Positions 10,750 through 22,611 are shown, counted from the stretch's first letter. The stretch: 64,000 nt of DNA from Zopfochytrium polystomum (GCA_025765615.1 JAIVFJ010000064.1:186001-250000), one strand, 5' to 3'. The notes: generated by a model not told the origin, from the sequence alone. Program-made: numbers and translations.

Positions 10750-13745
10750 TCACTTCTTCCGGCCTTTCGGAGCGGCCGGCTTCCGTGCGGGTGCCGCCGC
10801 CTTGCGGGGTGCGGCCTTGCGCGGTGCTGCCTTGCGGGGTGCTGCCTTGCGGGGCGCTGCCTTGCGCGGCGCTGCCTTTCGTGGAGCAGCCGCCTTCTTG
10901 GAAGCCGCCTTGCGGGGCGCGGCTTTCGCTCCCTTCCGAGGCGCCGCCGTTTTTGGCCGACCAGGCGCTCCCTTCTTCCCGCCAGCTACTGCGCGTCCCT
11001 TGCCGCCCTTGCCTCCACCAATCTTTGCGCCCCGCACCGCCTTGGGAGCCTTCGTTAAGCCCTTCGGTTTCACGCCCCTCGCCCCCGTGGTCGTCCGTCC
11101 AGTCCCCTTGGCTCCCTTGGTCCCCTTCGCTCCCTTCGCTCCCTTTGCGCCTTTTGGCGCGCCCTTGCCCCCCCGTCCGATCGCGCCTTTTGTGCCTTTC
11201 ATCGCCCTCACCCCCTTTGCGCCCTTTCCACGAAGCTGCACTCCGTTCCTCCCGCCCTTCACCGCCTTGGCCCCGCGCGACAAGCCCGTCTTGGTGCCCT
11301 TGGGGTCGCCGGCCTTGAATCCGCCCCTGCTTCGCGCAGGTCCCACGGCCTTCGCCCCTTTCGCCCCTTTTTCACCCTTCATCTCCTTCGCCCCCGCAGC
11401 GGACCCCAGCCCGCGATCCTTCGCCCCCGCCGCGCTCCGCGTCGGCAACTTGCACGCAATAGGACCGCGCCGCACCAGCACCACCCCGCCGCTCGGCAGC
11501 GACCGCCGCACCACGCAGCCCGCGCCGGCGCCTCCCGACGCCGCCGACGACGACGAGGCTGCCGAAGCCGACGGCGAGGACGGCGCGGACGGAGCTGAAG
11601 GCGCTGAAGGCGCTGAAGGCGCGTGGGCGGCCGGCTCCGGCGGGTCGTGCTTCTTCTCCATGTCCTTGACCTTGATCTTTGCCGCGTCGCCCACCACGCT
11701 CGTCCCGATCGACATGCCGGCCGACAGCGCGGCTCCTGCGACCGGGTTCCACGCTGAGACGCCGTGCTTGACGGCTTCGCCGACGCCTTGATTTGTATGT
11801 CGGGTTTTGTGCGTGAGTGGGAAGTGTGTGACGAGAACTGGGAGGCGAAGAGGAGTGTACGATAGTGCAAGGAGTGGGGCACTGACCTCCCATGACTGCT
11901 TGGACTCCAGCCTTAGCGTTGTTGCCTTTACAGAAAACGAGAGATTAGTAACTTTAGAGGTGATTGTGAAAGGCAAGTCTATGCGTACCGGACTCGTCGC
12001 TTTGTTTTTGCTTTTCACCGCCAAACCGCTTCTTCACGTACGATTGCGTTGCACTGCCCAGTGCGCTGACGGCACCGCCTACGGTAGGCGAAAACAAGAT
12101 TTGATTGAACAAGGAAAGAATCGGGCCATCAGATGAGTAAAAGATGGGCCGAAAGGGGAAGAGGAAATGCGCGTTTTATGAGTGGGACATTACTTGCAAT
12201 GGGACCGCCGTACATTCCAGCAACACCCGAAGCCGCGCCGAACGCTGCACCGTGTGCGACCCGCGCCACCGCTTTGGATGGGAACAAAAAGAAAAGGTTC
12301 AGCTTTCCGATGGAAGAGGTGGGTGGTCGCAAAGCTGCTACTCAACTGGCTCGCTTGTCGACTCCGTCGATTTTAGCGTTACGATACTCCTTGAGGCCGC
12401 CCACCGTACCGCCGATGACAGCCGCAACGGGAACAGCGACGGCCGGTAATGTCGCACCGATGGTGGCCTTCACGGCGCTGGTCGCGATGCTGGTCACTCC
12501 GCTGGCCACTGCGTTTGTGATCTTTTACGTTCGTTAGGAAAAAATTAACTCCTCGTTGAGAGCTGCATTAGCAGGGATACGTACCATTTTTTGGCCCTGG
12601 GGTAGGTGGGGAGAATGATGAATCGAAAGTTTAAGACGTTGAGCCAAGGCCCGCCAACAAGAGCGAAACGTGAAGAGCATGAAGCAGTAGAGCCTTTGGC
12701 GATTCCCTGATCTAAGGGTTTAAGCAGGTTTACTTACGTCTTTCGTCTTGGCGAATCTGAAAAAAGGTGAATGTTTCGCATACGGAGTGGTCGAGGTTAC
12801 GGGGGGAAAGAGGATGAAGTGCGAGATTGGGAGTTGATTCGGTCAGACAAAAACAAAGGGAGAAGAATGCGGGCTCACTCACTCGTATCCTGCAACGGCT
12901 TTATCCTTGACGTACTTGCCCCCAGCCACAGCCTTGTCCTTGACGTAGGTCCCTCCGGCGACGGCCTTATCCTTTACGTAACTTCCACCCGAAACCGCCT
13001 TGTCTTTGACGTACGTCCCACCGGCGACCGCTTTGTCCTTGACGTATGTCCCGCCGGCGACCGCCTTGTCCTTTACGTAACTTCCACCAGCGACCGCCTT
13101 GTCTTTGATGTACGTCCCGCCCGCAACTGCTTTATCCTTGACGTACGTGCCACCGGCGACCGCCTTGTCCTTGATATATCTTCCGCCGGCAAGAGTCTTA
13201 TCCTTTGCATTGCTGCGGTGAGAGAGGAGGAGGATTCAGGTTTAGTGGGTCTCTTAATTTTGGAGGAGAGCTGGGCAGGCAAGACACGCAAAATCGAAGA
13301 CTCTCAAGACATCACCTGGAGCTCACCTGAAAAACCGAGAAGCGCGAGACGGTGCAGCAGCACCGTTGGCTGCAGGGGCGGGGCCAGCCGAGCCAGCAGC
13401 CGAGCCCGCCCCCGATGAGGAGCCGAGAGGCGTCATGGGAATGTACACGGCCCCGGGGGACCCAGGCGAACCGGGGTCGGCTGCCGCCGAGCCGGAGGCA
13501 GCGTCGTCGCCTTCGCCGTCCCTCCGCAACAGGGAACCGGCGTCGTCTGGCTGCTGCTGCTGAGCGACAAAGGGTCCGATGCGCATGGGGCGCATGGCGC
13601 GGCGGCGCAGGTGGGAGACGAGATCGGTCGCGGCACGGCGCTGGTTCGGCTGGCGACGGAAGCGGCGGGCGAGGGCGGCCAAGTGGGCGGCGTAGGCGTC
13701 GCCGCTTGCAGCAACCGAGGCGTCGAAGCTGAAGAAGCTGTCCAA

Positions 13746-13776
<31 letters not shown>

Positions 13777-13991
13777 AACGAGGGCGGCTCCGACGGCGGG
13801 AGGGACGCTGCGGATGCGGCTGCACTGGCGTGGGCCGAGGGAGCGGAGATGGCCAGGAAGGCAAAGACGGCGACGGCGACGGTCAGGAGAAGGGATGATG
13901 CTGCAGTGGCGGTGAGGGTGCGAAGGAAGGACGAGGAGGAGGAGGAGGACGCTGCGACGGGTGCGGCCGATCTAGAAGATGGCTCTGGCAT
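10750..13991 (-). CDS. Unknown 814-aa protein with 11-mer KDKAVAGG repeats and basic tail (paralogue 1)
   Basis: Nine exons fit in phase: 13991-13327, 13212-12883, 12756-12738, 12596-12585, 12521-12347, 12271-12194, 12078-11989, 11925-11887 and 11786-10750. Exon 1 encodes a hydrophobic leader (LLLTVAVAVFAFLAISA) followed by an Ala/Ser-rich and Arg-rich region. Exon 2 is nine-plus 11-residue repeats. Exons 5-8 encode Gly/Ala-rich, glycine-zipper-like helices (VAHGAAFGAASGVAGMYGG; VAVPVAAVIGG) that could be membrane-embedded. Exon 9 starts with SAGMSIGTSVVGDAAK, contains a VLVRRGPIACK motif shared with the paralogue, and ends in Lys/Ala/Pro/Gly repeats (KAAPRKAAPRK), histone-H1-like in composition. 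The family is not recognised. The paralogue at 17316-19941 supports every small exon. Secretory or organelle-membrane targeting is inferred from the leader only. Confidence 0.8.
12883..13212 (-). repeat. 33-bp tandem repeat exon encoding KDKAVAGGTYV units
   Basis: Nine full units and one partial unit of 33 bp on the minus strand encode KDKTLAGGRYI, KDKAVAGGTYV, KDKAVAGGSYV, KDKAVSGGSYV, KDKAVAGGKYV and variants. Synonymous codons differ between units (aag/aaa, gat/gac, four kinds of Gly-Gly) while the residues stay fixed. There is no in-frame ATG, so this exon is easily missed. Acceptor: ccgcag before 13212. Donor: gtgagt after 12883. Confidence 0.9.
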
Positions 13992-14115
13992 GTTTGATGT
14001 TTGGGGCAAGGGTGGTGGTGGTTGACTGTGCTTGTTTGATTCTCTCGACCAGCAGCAAGAGCAGCGCACGGCCGGGGGGGAGTAGAGGCCACGGCTGTGA
14101 GAGTGAGCTGCTGAG

Positions 14116-14159
<44 letters not shown>

Positions 14160-14542
14160 CTTTCTTTATCTATATATGAATCCAGTTGAACGGCGGGGGG
14201 CGTGTCTCGCTCTCTCTCTCTCTCGCTGGCACACTTGAAAAGTAATATGCATGTTCTGACACTCGCACGCACACACACACCCACACGCACACACACACAC
14301 ACACACACTGTCTCTCTCTACATCTCTCTGTCTCTCTCTCTCTCTCGCTCTGTCTCCACTATCTTCCCTTTTGTGTGTCTCACTCTAACCAATTTGTCTG
14401 GTTCCAATCCGGCCCTCCTTTTTTTTTTTGTCTATCGGTGTGCGGTCGTTGTTGGGCGCGTGCGACATGGCGCAATCGAGCATTGGGCGGGATCCGTATT
14501 TGATGTGTTTTCCTTCTTTCGTTTTTATTTTGAAGAGAGCGT

Positions 14543-14574
<32 letters not shown>

Positions 14575-15018
14575 GAGAGAGAGAGAAAGTGAGCGAGATT
14601 GAGAGAGAGAGAGACATATATTTCGATTGAGATGAGGGTGTGAGCGCGAGTGTGTGAGTGTGTGGGAGTGTGTGTGTGTCTCGGCAGATTGTTTTGACAA
14701 GGTAAAACCATCGTTGACCTTTGTCGCCTCCTCGTCCTTTAGACAGTCCCTCCTCCAGCTCCACCTCCTTTGCTACAGCTCCTCTTCCTCCTCCTACCTT
14801 CCAAATCCTCTTCCTTCTCCATGCAGCGGGGGGCGGCATTTGCAATGAAATGAATAAAATGAATGAAATGAATATTGATTGTTTGAGGCCACCCCTCCCA
14901 CATCTTCCCTCTTATAATTGACTATCTCCATAGTAATGCCCTGTGCCTCTCTTGCGGGTGTCTCGGCCCAATTCGAATCCAATCACTCACTCACTCTCAC
15001 TCACTCTCACTCATTCGC

Positions 15019-15083
<65 letters not shown>

Positions 15084-15293
15084 AAATCCATCAATTCCAT
15101 CCATCCATCCATCCATCCAAAAAACGTGTTCCAGCTACATCCTTAGAATGAGCGCCTTCGAAGGGACGCACGCACGCACGCACGCGGGCCGGGCGCCAAC
15201 AAATAAAACGCAGGAACAGCCAATCAGAAGAATCTTTTTTTTTTATGAAGGCTGGCGGACAGGGCAGACAGGCAGACAAAAATCACAAACAGC
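13992..15293. repeat. Intergenic microsatellite cluster
   Basis: Divergent gap between the minus-strand paralogue 1 and the plus-strand propeller gene. It holds (TG)n at 14116-14158, (CT)n at about 14207-14224, (CA)n at about 14268-14309, CT-rich at 14310-14356, GA-rich at about 14535-14615, (AATC)n at 15017-15079, (CCAT)n at about 15096-15118, and (ACGC)n near 15168-15186. No gene was found. Confidence 0.85.
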
Positions 15294-16820
15294 ATGATGA
15301 ACAGCGCCGCACGAGTGGGAAGACAGCCTGCCGTCGACGCCGCCGGCGCCGCGACTCCCTTTGACGACCACCTCTTTGTCACGGGCGTCGAGAGCGACCA
15401 CGTCGTCGCCGTCCAAAAGGCCTCGGGCGCCGTCGCATGGCGCAACGCCGTCCCCACAAACCCCGGATACCACCACTCCAACTCGCTGTTGCCGCACCCG
15501 CCCACAAACTCGGTCATCGCCGTCGTCGGCAACATCCCCGTCGCCTTCGACGCCCGCTCCGGCGCCGTCGTCTGGCGCGCCAAGGAGCTCAAGCACGGCG
15601 GCGCCCGCCCCACTTCCACAATGGACGTCGGCGTCCTCGCCGACCAGGCCGACGAGGACGCCTGGTTCGCCGCCACCTCCTCGGATCGTGGCTCGGGCGA
15701 CAACACGAAGGAGGCGCGCGCCGACGACGACGCCTTTCTCCGCAATTTGATTGTCTTTGCCGTCAACTACCAGGTCAACGCCATCCGCCTCTCCGACGGC
15801 CTCGAGCAGTGGACCTTTACGAACCGCGAGCTGGGAAGCAGTCCCACTGTTCTGATCGAGGACGGCGTCGTATTTGTCGGCGGCGAAGGCGTGCTCTATG
15901 CCCTCAACGCCCGCACCGGGTCGCAAATTTGGGGCTACCGCATCGACGAAATCAAGGTGCAGCTGCACATCGCCACGATGCGGTCGTCCACGCTCTACCG
16001 GCCGCGAAACTACGACCCGTCCTCCCCGCGCCGCGCCTCCCCGCCGCCTCCGGCGGAAAAGAAGTCTGCCGCACCCGCGGCCCCGCCCCTGTACGTCGCC
16101 ACCTTGAAAGAAATCCTCCAGCTCGACCCGGCCTCGGGCGAGTTCGTCCCGGGCGCCCCCGCCATCCGCCACGGCTTCTCCGACTCTACCAACTCGACCG
16201 GCATCATCCCGCTCCCCGCCACCCACCGCGCGCTCGTCTGGTGCGGCGACGCCATGCTCGTCTGCGACACGCACTCGGGTGCCGCCGTGTGGCAGAAAAA
16301 AATCCCCACCTCCAGAGACGGCGACTCGCCCAACGTCGTCTGCGGCCCGGGCGCGCCGCCCATCCGCCCCGCCGCCGCCGCTAAGGCCGCTGCTCCCGCG
16401 GACCCCGCCGCCCCTCCCGCGTACTCTGCCTCCGCGTCCTCATCTTTACCGCTCTCGTCCCCGGACCGCGGCAACCGCCTCTACATCTGCATCGGCGACG
16501 CGCTCGTCTGCCTGGACCCTGCGACCGGCGCGCTCCTTTGGAAAAAGACCTTTGGCGGCCTCTTCACCGCTTCTCCCGGCGCCGCCACCCTCGTCGCGGA
16601 CCCCACCCCGTCTTCCTCGCTGCCCCCGCTGCTCTTTGCCGGCGGTTCCGGCTCCGCCTTCGCATTTGACGCCCGCACGGGCGAGCAGGTCTGGCGCAAG
16701 AAGCTGCGCGACGGCGCGCACCACGTCAGCGTCGCCACCGACGGCGCGGGCAACGGCGAGGTCAACCGCGGCCCTGAAATTGGGCCGGCGCTCGCCGCGA
16801 CGCTGCTGATCAACTTGTGA
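15294..16820 (+). CDS. PQQ-type beta-propeller protein, 508 aa
   Basis: Single exon. It shows repeated propeller blades of the PQQ/BamB kind, each with an AFDARTGxxVW-like turn: VVAVQKASGAVAWRN, VAFDARSGAVVWRAKE, LYALNARTGSQIWGYR, LVCDTHSGAAVWQKK, LVCLDPATGALLWKK and AFAFDARTGEQVWRKK. Intact spacing suggests a complete propeller of about 7-8 blades with an Ala/Pro linker near residues 360-385. No clear signal peptide is present, so it is probably cytosolic. Fungal relatives are mostly uncharacterised; binding of a PQQ cofactor is not implied, since many PQQ_2 proteins are scaffolds. It stands between the two paralogues on the opposite strand. A second ATG immediately follows the first. Confidence 0.85.
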   Translation: MMNSAARVGRQPAVDAAGAATPFDDHLFVTGVESDHVVAVQKASGAVAWRNAVPTNPGYHHSNSLLPHPPTNSVIAVVGNIPVAFDARSGAVVWRAKELKHGGARPTSTMDVGVLADQADEDAWFAATSSDRGSGDNTKEARADDDAFLRNLIVFAVNYQVNAIRLSDGLEQWTFTNRELGSSPTVLIEDGVVFVGGEGVLYALNARTGSQIWGYRIDEIKVQLHIATMRSSTLYRPRNYDPSSPRRASPPPPAEKKSAAPAAPPLYVATLKEILQLDPASGEFVPGAPAIRHGFSDSTNSTGIIPLPATHRALVWCGDAMLVCDTHSGAAVWQKKIPTSRDGDSPNVVCGPGAPPIRPAAAAKAAAPADPAAPPAYSASASSSLPLSSPDRGNRLYICIGDALVCLDPATGALLWKKTFGGLFTASPGAATLVADPTPSSSLPPLLFAGGSGSAFAFDARTGEQVWRKKLRDGAHHVSVATDGAGNGEVNRGPEIGPALAATLLINL

Positions 16821-17242
16821 GGGGTGTGTTAAGGGAAGTGGTTGGTTGGGTGAAACATGGGGGTTTTTTGTTCTTTTTCAGGTTTGTTGTTTAGACCATT
16901 CCTTTTTTTTTTTTTTTTTGTTTTCGCGCGCAAAAGAATCTTTGGGTGCTTTCATCTCGCCTTTAGGGGTCCCTTCAGAACATTGTTTGGGCCACAAGGA
17001 GAATCTATTCATCTCTCTCGCTCTTGTCCAAGTGGGTGTAGTCTATACGCACACAACCCTCTTTGCCGAGGACACCTATTCAGAATGGTGGATTTGAAGC
17101 ATCGGAAAGTGGCACAGCTTGTTTCAAAGAAGACAAAAAGACCAAAAAAAAAACAAAAAAAAAAAAAAAAAAGGAAAACTTAAGGCAACACTCAAGAAAG
17201 CTGATAGGCTATAGGTGGATAACGCACACGACAGCAAAAAAG

Positions 17243-17274
<32 letters not shown>

Positions 17275-17315
17275 CAATCGCCACTGCACGGAGAACGGAG
17301 AGTCGTAAACCCTCT
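16821..17315. other. Convergent intergenic with homopolymer runs
   Basis: T-run at about 16903-16919, A-rich runs near 17143-17172, and an A31 run at 17243-17273. It lies between the convergent 3' ends of the propeller gene and paralogue 2. No gene. Confidence 0.7.
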
Positions 17316-19941
17316 TCACTTCTTCTTCCCCTTTGCCGCGCCCGCTGCTGGCTTCCCCGCCACCGCCGCCGTCGCCACTGCCTTTGGCGCAGCTGCTTTC
17401 GCTTTCGTCTCGGCCTTTGGCACCGCCGCCGCGGCAACCTTGCAACCCGCGCCCCCGCCGGGCCCGCGCCGCACGAGCCCCAACCACCCCGGCCCCGCTG
17501 CGCCAAACCGCCCGCCGCCGGATGCACACACCACCACCCCCACCGCTGCCACCGCCCACGCCGCCCGCAGCAGCAGCAGCAGCCGGAGTACCAACAGAAA
17601 CAGCAGAAGCAGCAGCGGCAGCGGGCGCCGACCCGTGCGACGCGAGCTGACGTGGTGGTGAGCCGCCGACTGCGGCGCGAGCTGCCGCGCTGAGCCCCCG
17701 GTCCCAGCCAAAGACGCGGCGCGTGACCCGCCCGGTGCGACAACCGCGCCTCCGCCGCCGCCGCCGCTCCCGCCTGCCGACGGCACCGACGGCGGCTGCG
17801 GCTGCGGCGCTGGTAGCGGTACTACCCCGCCCCCGCCGCCGCCTGCTGCCGGCACCGACTGCTGCGGCTGCGGCGCCGGTAGCGGTACCACCCCGCCGCC
17901 GCCGCCGCCGCCGCCTGCTGCCGGTACCGACTGAACGACCGGAGGATGCCCCTGCGCCTGCACCGGCTGCAGCTGCGGCTGCTGCTTCGGCGCCGGTGGC
18001 GGAACCCCGCCGCCGGCGCCGCCGGCCGCCACCGCGTTGCCCAGCTTCGTCCCCACCCGCTTGACCATGTCCCCTGCCGCGCTCGTCCCGCCGACAACCC
18101 CGCGGAGGCCGCGGCGCCAAGGACTGGTGACACCGACGAGAGTGCGGCTTTCGCGGCTTCGGCGCCGTCTGTTGTGGGTTTAGTACATACGAGAATCCCG
18201 TTCAAGAGGGGAGAAGCAAGGGAGCGTCCGCGCGGGAATATGCTTGGGGACTATGAGACGAAAGAAAAAAAAAATAACTTACAGCCCATTGCGAGTTGGA
18301 AGGCGGCCTTGCTGGCTCCGCCTGCGCGGGAATGGGGGAGGTCGGAGGGATAAAATGTGTTTTTTACCATCAGCGAAATGTAATAACAAAAAAAAGCAAA
18401 AAAAGCCAATCCCGGTGAAAAAGTTCGAAACGGGGGGAGAGGGAAGGGGGGTGTTCTTCGTCCTCACCCGACACGTCGCCAAGCTTTTGAGTTTCCCCGC
18501 CAATGTACTTTTTCACCGCCGGCTGCAGCGCGCTCCCAGCTGCGCTCACCGCCGCGCCTTTTTTTTGCGTGTGGTGCTGTCAGTAAAAGGGAAGAGGATG
18601 ACCCGAAAAAAAGCAAAGCGGTTCCCTTACTCGCAACCGGGCCTCCGTAGAGTCCTGCCACGCCCGAGGCCGCGCCAAACACGGCGCCGTGCGCCACTCG
18701 AGCCGCAACTGGAAAGAGGGTGGGGTTGGGTCAAAATAAAACTGCGAACCATCTTCCAACCGGGGCAGGTAAAACTCAACTGGCGCGCTTGCTGCTGACG
18801 CCATCGATCTGCGCATTCTTGTACTCCTTGTAGGCGCCCGTGCCCGCGCCGACGGCTGCCGCGACCGGAACGGCAACCATCGGCATCGCCGTGCCGATGC
18901 TCGCTTTGATTACGCTGCTCGCGATGCTGGTTACTGCGCTTGTGCCCGCGCCGACGAGCTGTGAGGGGGGGTTTTTTTTTGGGGTCAATGGTGGGTGGTG
19001 CGTGAAAGATGTACGTACGTGTAAATTAGAAGGCGGGTGGGGGGTTACGGTTAAATGCGGAGGCAAACCATTTTCTTCCCCTGCAGGTGGTAGCGTGCAA
19101 GTTTTGTTGGCATACAAAAAAAAGAAGTTGTTGCGCGGAGGGGTTCTTTTCGTTAGCTATTTCAAAAGCAGACCGGACGCCATCGAGAGACAAGGAAAAA
19201 AGGAAAAAAAATCCGGAACTCACGTCCTTCGTCCTAAACGCAACAGGGCAAGGCAGCGGAGAGAAAAGATAGTCCGAGGGGGGATTACGGCGGAGACGCA
19301 CGTTCACGGTGGCGACGTTGCCCAAAGCGTGGGGAAAATGGTGCGTCAGATCAAGACCTGTTCACTATACTGTACGCCCCCACGGACCCCGCCCCCGCCA
19401 GTGCAGAAAAAAAAAAAAAAAAAAACAAAAAAACTCACTGCAAAAAAGCCTTCGCCTTATCCACAAAGCCCGGCGCCGCAGCCGGCGCGCCGGCGCCAAC
19501 TCCAACGGGCGGCGCTGGCGCTGGCTGCGCGACGACCGGCGCCGGCGGTGCGGCGTTGGGGTCCGGAACGGCGGCGGCGGCGCCGCTGGGTGCGCCGCCG
19601 CCGGCACTGCCGTTCCGCCGGCCAAGACGCTGCGGCCGCGACCGCGGCCCGACCATGGCCGCGGCAAGCCGCCGCCGAAGCCGCTGCCGGGCCGCGCGGC
19701 GGCGCAGGGTCGGCTGAACCGTGAGCCCGCTGCGGTGCAGCGCGAGCTCGAGGGCCGGCGCTGCCGGCGCCGTGGGTTGGGCGGCGGCGACGGCGGCGGG
19801 CGTGGAGGTGGCGTCAATGAGTAGCAGCAGCGTAAGGAGAAGTAGGTGGAAGACGATCAGGAGGCGGCCAGCGGCTGCGCCGCGGCGGCGGCGGCGGTCG
19901 ACTCGTGGCGTCCCGGTAGCAGGCTTTGGCGTCGTTGACAT
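17316..19941 (-). CDS. Unknown protein, paralogue 2 of the 10750-13991 gene, with a 1-nt frameshift
   Basis: Eight exons fit in phase: 19941-19439, 19233-19224 (10 nt), 19080-19069 (12 nt), 18958-18781, 18708-18631, 18557-18468, 18321-18283 and 18168-17316. Exons of 12, 78, 90 and 39 nt match paralogue 1 exactly in size and phase. Exon 1 has a hydrophobic leader (LLIVFHLLLLTLLLLIDA) and ends KAKAFLQ. Glycine-zipper segments recur (VAHGAVFGAASGVAGLYGG; VAVPVAAAVGAGTG). The last exon is one base short: homology to the TSVVGDAAK region of paralogue 1 continues in another frame (GTSAAGDMVKRVGTK) after about 18100, in a run of four C on the plus strand. The tail has a GLVRRGPGGGAGCKV motif and ends KGKKK. 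There is no 11-mer repeat exon. It may be a sequencing error or a recent pseudogene. Confidence 0.72.
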
Positions 19942-20909
19942 TTGTTTTTTTTCTCAGCGCGGCTGGTAGTGGAGCGTTTGATGTGCTGCCTTTGCTTTCC
20001 CGAATAGCCCCTTGTTTTTATTTTTTAGTTGTGGGTGTAGTCGCCTAATCTGTTGGTTGCTCGTTATGTTTGGTTGGTCGGAAGGTGGCAGGCGACGGGC
20101 TTACTGTGAGGGATTATAGAAAGCCCCGACAACTTTTATACCGTTGGAATGCCCCACCCCTCCACCCTCTCGGGAACGCCAGTATGCAAGCTCCACCATT
20201 ACAACGGCGCAGAACGGGTGTCAGAGACGCGATTATGTCTTGCTCTCTCCTTTGCATCTCTCATCTTTTGGGTGTTATAGATTCAGAGTAACTCTTTCTT
20301 GAAGGGGTGGAGGCAGGGGGTGGAGCGGAAGGGGAGCGAGTTGCGATTGCTGGGAAAAGGAAGGGGTACAGAGAGGGGGCAGACTGAGATTAATGTGAAC
20401 AGTGCGCCGGGTGAGGTGTTGGAGCGTTTTGTCGCCGAGTGTCTGTGTCTCCTCCCAGTAAACGGGAGAAGGGGCCATCTGCCCGTCCCTCTCGACGTGC
20501 ACGCGCCGGGCCCTCTGCGTGAAAGGCAACTGGGGGAGGAAAGTGATGGGAGACAGGGCCGTGTGTGGCCGCGCGGGAGCAATTCATTGCGATTGTCTGT
20601 CTCTCCTGTGCTTGTGTGTGGTGTGTGTGCGTGTCTTCATCCCTGGACTGTCCAGCTTTCAACACCAATGGACGCAGTTGCGTGTTGCACGCGCGCGTTC
20701 CCTCCCCATGAATACTGCCCACCTCACAAGACGTCTCGATTTCTTGGTTTTTTCTTTCGGTTTACTGCAATTCTTGACTTTTTAGTTCCCTTAACTTGCA
20801 ATTCAATAGGGCCAGCAATTGGGGTGGAGGGGCAGCTTCGAAGAAGACAGGGGAACAGGTCGCTGAGCAGGACTGTTCACAAGGGATAGGTCCAAGGCAA
20901 GGTGAAAGA

Positions 20910-21025
<116 letters not shown>

Positions 21026-21487
21026 TGTGCGTGAAGGTGGGGGGCGGTTTGGTTTTTGTAGGAGGTGTGTATTCGTTTCGTGTTATTTAATCTTTTTTTG
21101 AAAATAAAATCCTCCGTGTGGCATGTACCAGCTGGGGGTCGCCACGTCCAGATGCAGCGCAGCGAGTGTGGCGTGGCGACAGAAGTCAAGGTGTAAGAGC
21201 CCGCCTGCAGCAGTGCGTTCCTCTTATCATTGCAAGCTCTCCCACTCTTCACCGACACATAGTTCCACTCGGAGCATTCATTGCCAGTTTTGCTCCCGCC
21301 CACGCCGCCCTGTGTGGGTGGTTCATTTCTTTCCTTCCTCTTTTCCCTCCACTCCTTTCCCTGGTCTGCCTGTTTACCAGGCCGGCCGCCATCTTCGTTT
21401 CGGCTTCCTCGGGATTCCACCCCCCGGGAAACGGAGGTGGAGGGACTCTTCTTCCCAATCGGAGGTTTCACCCGATGATTGGGAAGA

Positions 21488-21540
21488 AGTGTTTATCCCA
21501 TTACTTAAGCCAAAAGTGTTCTCCCATTACTTAAGCCAAA
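21488..21540 (+). repeat. Two-copy tandem repeat, about 26 bp
   Basis: CCCATTACTTAAGCCAAA occurs twice in tandem with similar leaders (TGTTTAT/TGTTCT). Confidence 0.8.
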
Positions 21541-21873
21541 TCGCTCTCATTGCAATAATTCATTCTCCCCCCCTCCAGCAACGATGGGTCAGGTTCCACT
21601 CCACCCGGTCTGGCCCGTTTTCGTTTTTTCCTGCGAGGAAAGAAAGTGACAACCCAACTAACCACATACCCCTTTCGATGTGTTCCACTCCCTCCCGGGT
21701 TATTTTGGGTCTGCGCAATGTTTTGCAAATTGCATTAGGGGTAAAATGTTACACTAAGCAGGTAAGGGGAGTTTTTTGTAGTTTGCGGGAAAAAAAAAGC
21801 AAGGCAATTAGGCAGAGGCTGTTACACTTTCCGCCCGCGAAAGAGCCAAAGTTCCTCCTCCCCGTCCCCCAAA

Positions 21874-21906
<33 letters not shown>

Positions 21907-22611
21907 AGATAGGTATGCAAGTATAAAACAAGCGGATGGCCACTAGTATTTGAATGAACCCATTTTTGTTTAATTTTGGGCGGGGAAGGGGTGGATGATT
22001 GAAAGCCTTTTTACTACGCGGGGGCGTCACTGTAAATGTCTTTCTTGGCTTTGCGAAAGCCTTGCTTAAGGGTTTCAATGTAATTTTTTTTTGTTGAAAC
22101 CTTCCCCTTTTTCGATAGCCTGCGCTGGGCCTCATCCGAAGGGGGCAGATCAAGCAAGGACGGAGGGCTTCCCTTTTTTCTATGCCCTTTATTTTTGTGA
22201 CTCTCAACCTTTTTTTTTTCTTGGAACCAACGACGAGGCCGTGGGGAGAGAGAAGCGCAAAGATGGAGAGACAGAAAACACGGAGATAGACGACGAGGAT
22301 GGGAGTTGTTGAATGGAAACGGGGATAGACAGATGGACCGGATGAATCGATGAGTGGACGAATGTGGGACAACGAGGGGTCGATGGAGAGGAAAGGCTGT
22401 GAGGTAAGAGGAAAAAAGAAGAAAAAAAAAGGTACTGAATGGGCGATGGATTACTGCAGGGAGGGGCGAGTAACACGACAAAAAGACGAACGAGAAACAC
22501 AACACGCGAAACAATAACGAGAATAAGATGTCTCATTTTTTATCTTCGCAGCAGCCGCGCAGCGGCCGTGGCCGGGGCGGGCAGTGCGATCGCACACGCG
22601 GGGCTTCGCCC

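Noticed and set aside
10694..11791. 365-aa plus-strand Pro/Ala/Phe-rich frame
   Set aside because: Antisense of the basic tail of paralogue 1, whose splice phases are supported by its paralogue.
12883..13210. 33-bp tandem array considered as a CRISPR array
   Set aside because: There are no unique spacers; units are contiguous, in frame and spliced into a gene in a eukaryotic context.
15243..16274. 343-aa minus-strand frame
   Set aside because: Antisense of the PQQ-type propeller gene.
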